Positions 63,882-64,000 of a DNA stretch of 64,000 nt are shown in pieces. A program made the position numbers and the translations under genes. How positions within the stretch are numbered: the first letter of the stretch is position 1; every line of letters begins with the position of its first letter. This DNA comes from CAVYVZ01 sp963772065 (lineage in GTDB: Bacteria; Acidobacteriota; Vicinamibacteria; Vicinamibacterales; UBA2999): contig CAVYVZ010000010.1 in the NCBI GenBank assembly GCA_963772065.1, positions 310,001-374,000 on the forward strand. The letters are read 5' to 3'. Below the pieces are notes generated by a model. That model was not told where the DNA came from and did no database searches. It saw nothing but the letters and a program-made list of their open reading frames with translations.

Positions 63882-64000
63882 ATGCCGACCCGAGCCCAGG
63901 TGTGTGCCTGGATCGCTGGATTCGGCCTGGTGGTGCCATCGCTGGCCATCGCCCAGGACCGAACCGAGCGCGAAATCGTGGATCTGATCGTCCGCGATGG
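63882..64000 (+). CDS. TolC-family outer-membrane efflux protein, N-terminal fragment
   Basis: The first 39 codons only; the gene leaves at the right edge. Signal AWIAGFGLVVPSLAIAQ then DRTEREIVDLIVRDG, the start typical of TolC/CzcC channel proteins of RND metal pumps. The preceding His-rich gene and the copper ATPase upstream support a metal-efflux operon (CusC/CzcC type) continuing past the window. Identity is likely but rests on few residues. Confidence 0.65.
   Translation, partial: MPTRAQVCAWIAGFGLVVPSLAIAQDRTEREIVDLIVRD

Overview
The window is GC-rich bacterial chromosome, densely coded on both strands. I see no rRNA, tRNA, CRISPR array, insertion sequence or phage module. An 819-residue MacB/FtsX-type permease of the ADOP kind, a winged-helix/TPR regulator, several DinB/YfiT-fold proteins, cytochromes with CxxCH plus 'MPPW' motifs, and a huge poly-HAMP hybrid kinase suggest Acidobacteriota, probably Vicinamibacteria. 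This placement is inference from gene content; there is no marker rRNA here.

Layout. 0-5.6 kb: a minus-strand operon of an ABC exporter, a TerB/DUF533 protein, a GYF-AIM24 protein, DUF6526, a polytopic membrane protein and a truncated DUF5672 gene. 5.6-14.8 kb: apaG, a VOC protein, a frameshifted UbiD decarboxylase, a DinB-fold protein, ettA, an M16 peptidase, a GYF membrane protein and dut. 14.8-18.2 kb: two related cytochrome-like secreted proteins and a heavy-metal-binding secreted protein. 18.2-28 kb: DNA polymerase IV and two hybrid histidine kinases; one has 2286 residues and a run of 92-residue HAMP repeats. 28-33 kb: small zinc-ribbon genes, a rhodanese/beta-propeller pair, a CadC-like regulator and a tandem cyclophilin. 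34-45 kb: an ExeA-like ATPase, a NIPSNAP protein, a HAD-ATPase fusion, rsgA, two hydrolases, TerC, a ferredoxin, a substrate-binding protein, GrpB and an ECF sigma factor. 45-56 kb: mreB, a polysaccharide deacetylase, typA, the ADOP permease, SRPBCC and DinB-fold proteins, an alcohol dehydrogenase and an HD-GYP regulator. 56-64 kb: a metal-handling island with a P1B ATPase, YHS protein, cytochrome c, CusF-like protein, barrel-like protein, TupA-like binding protein and TolC.

Two repeat signals stand out. First, at least eight sites carry inverted repeats built from short words, mostly 7 nt. The word differs from site to site (GGTCAAA, GAACNNN, GGCTNAN, GGGGCGA, CGGGCTC, CACGAAA and others), but the architecture is the same. 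They sit between genes, abut start or stop codons, and in two cases run into signal-peptide coding sequence. Second, the 11-mer TCGGTGCGATC is repeated with the same 23-nt then 20-nt spacing just upstream of two translation-factor genes, ettA and typA.

At least eleven single-base indels break otherwise well-conserved genes: ubiD, a cytochrome gene, the rhodanese gene, the HAD-ATPase, a DUF1499 gene, an alcohol dehydrogenase, a lipoprotein, and the copper ATPase four times. A twelfth is likely at the sigma-factor junction. Most add or drop one base in a short homopolymer, so uncorrected long-read assembly errors are likelier than real decay. I annotate these as single genes and give the break points.
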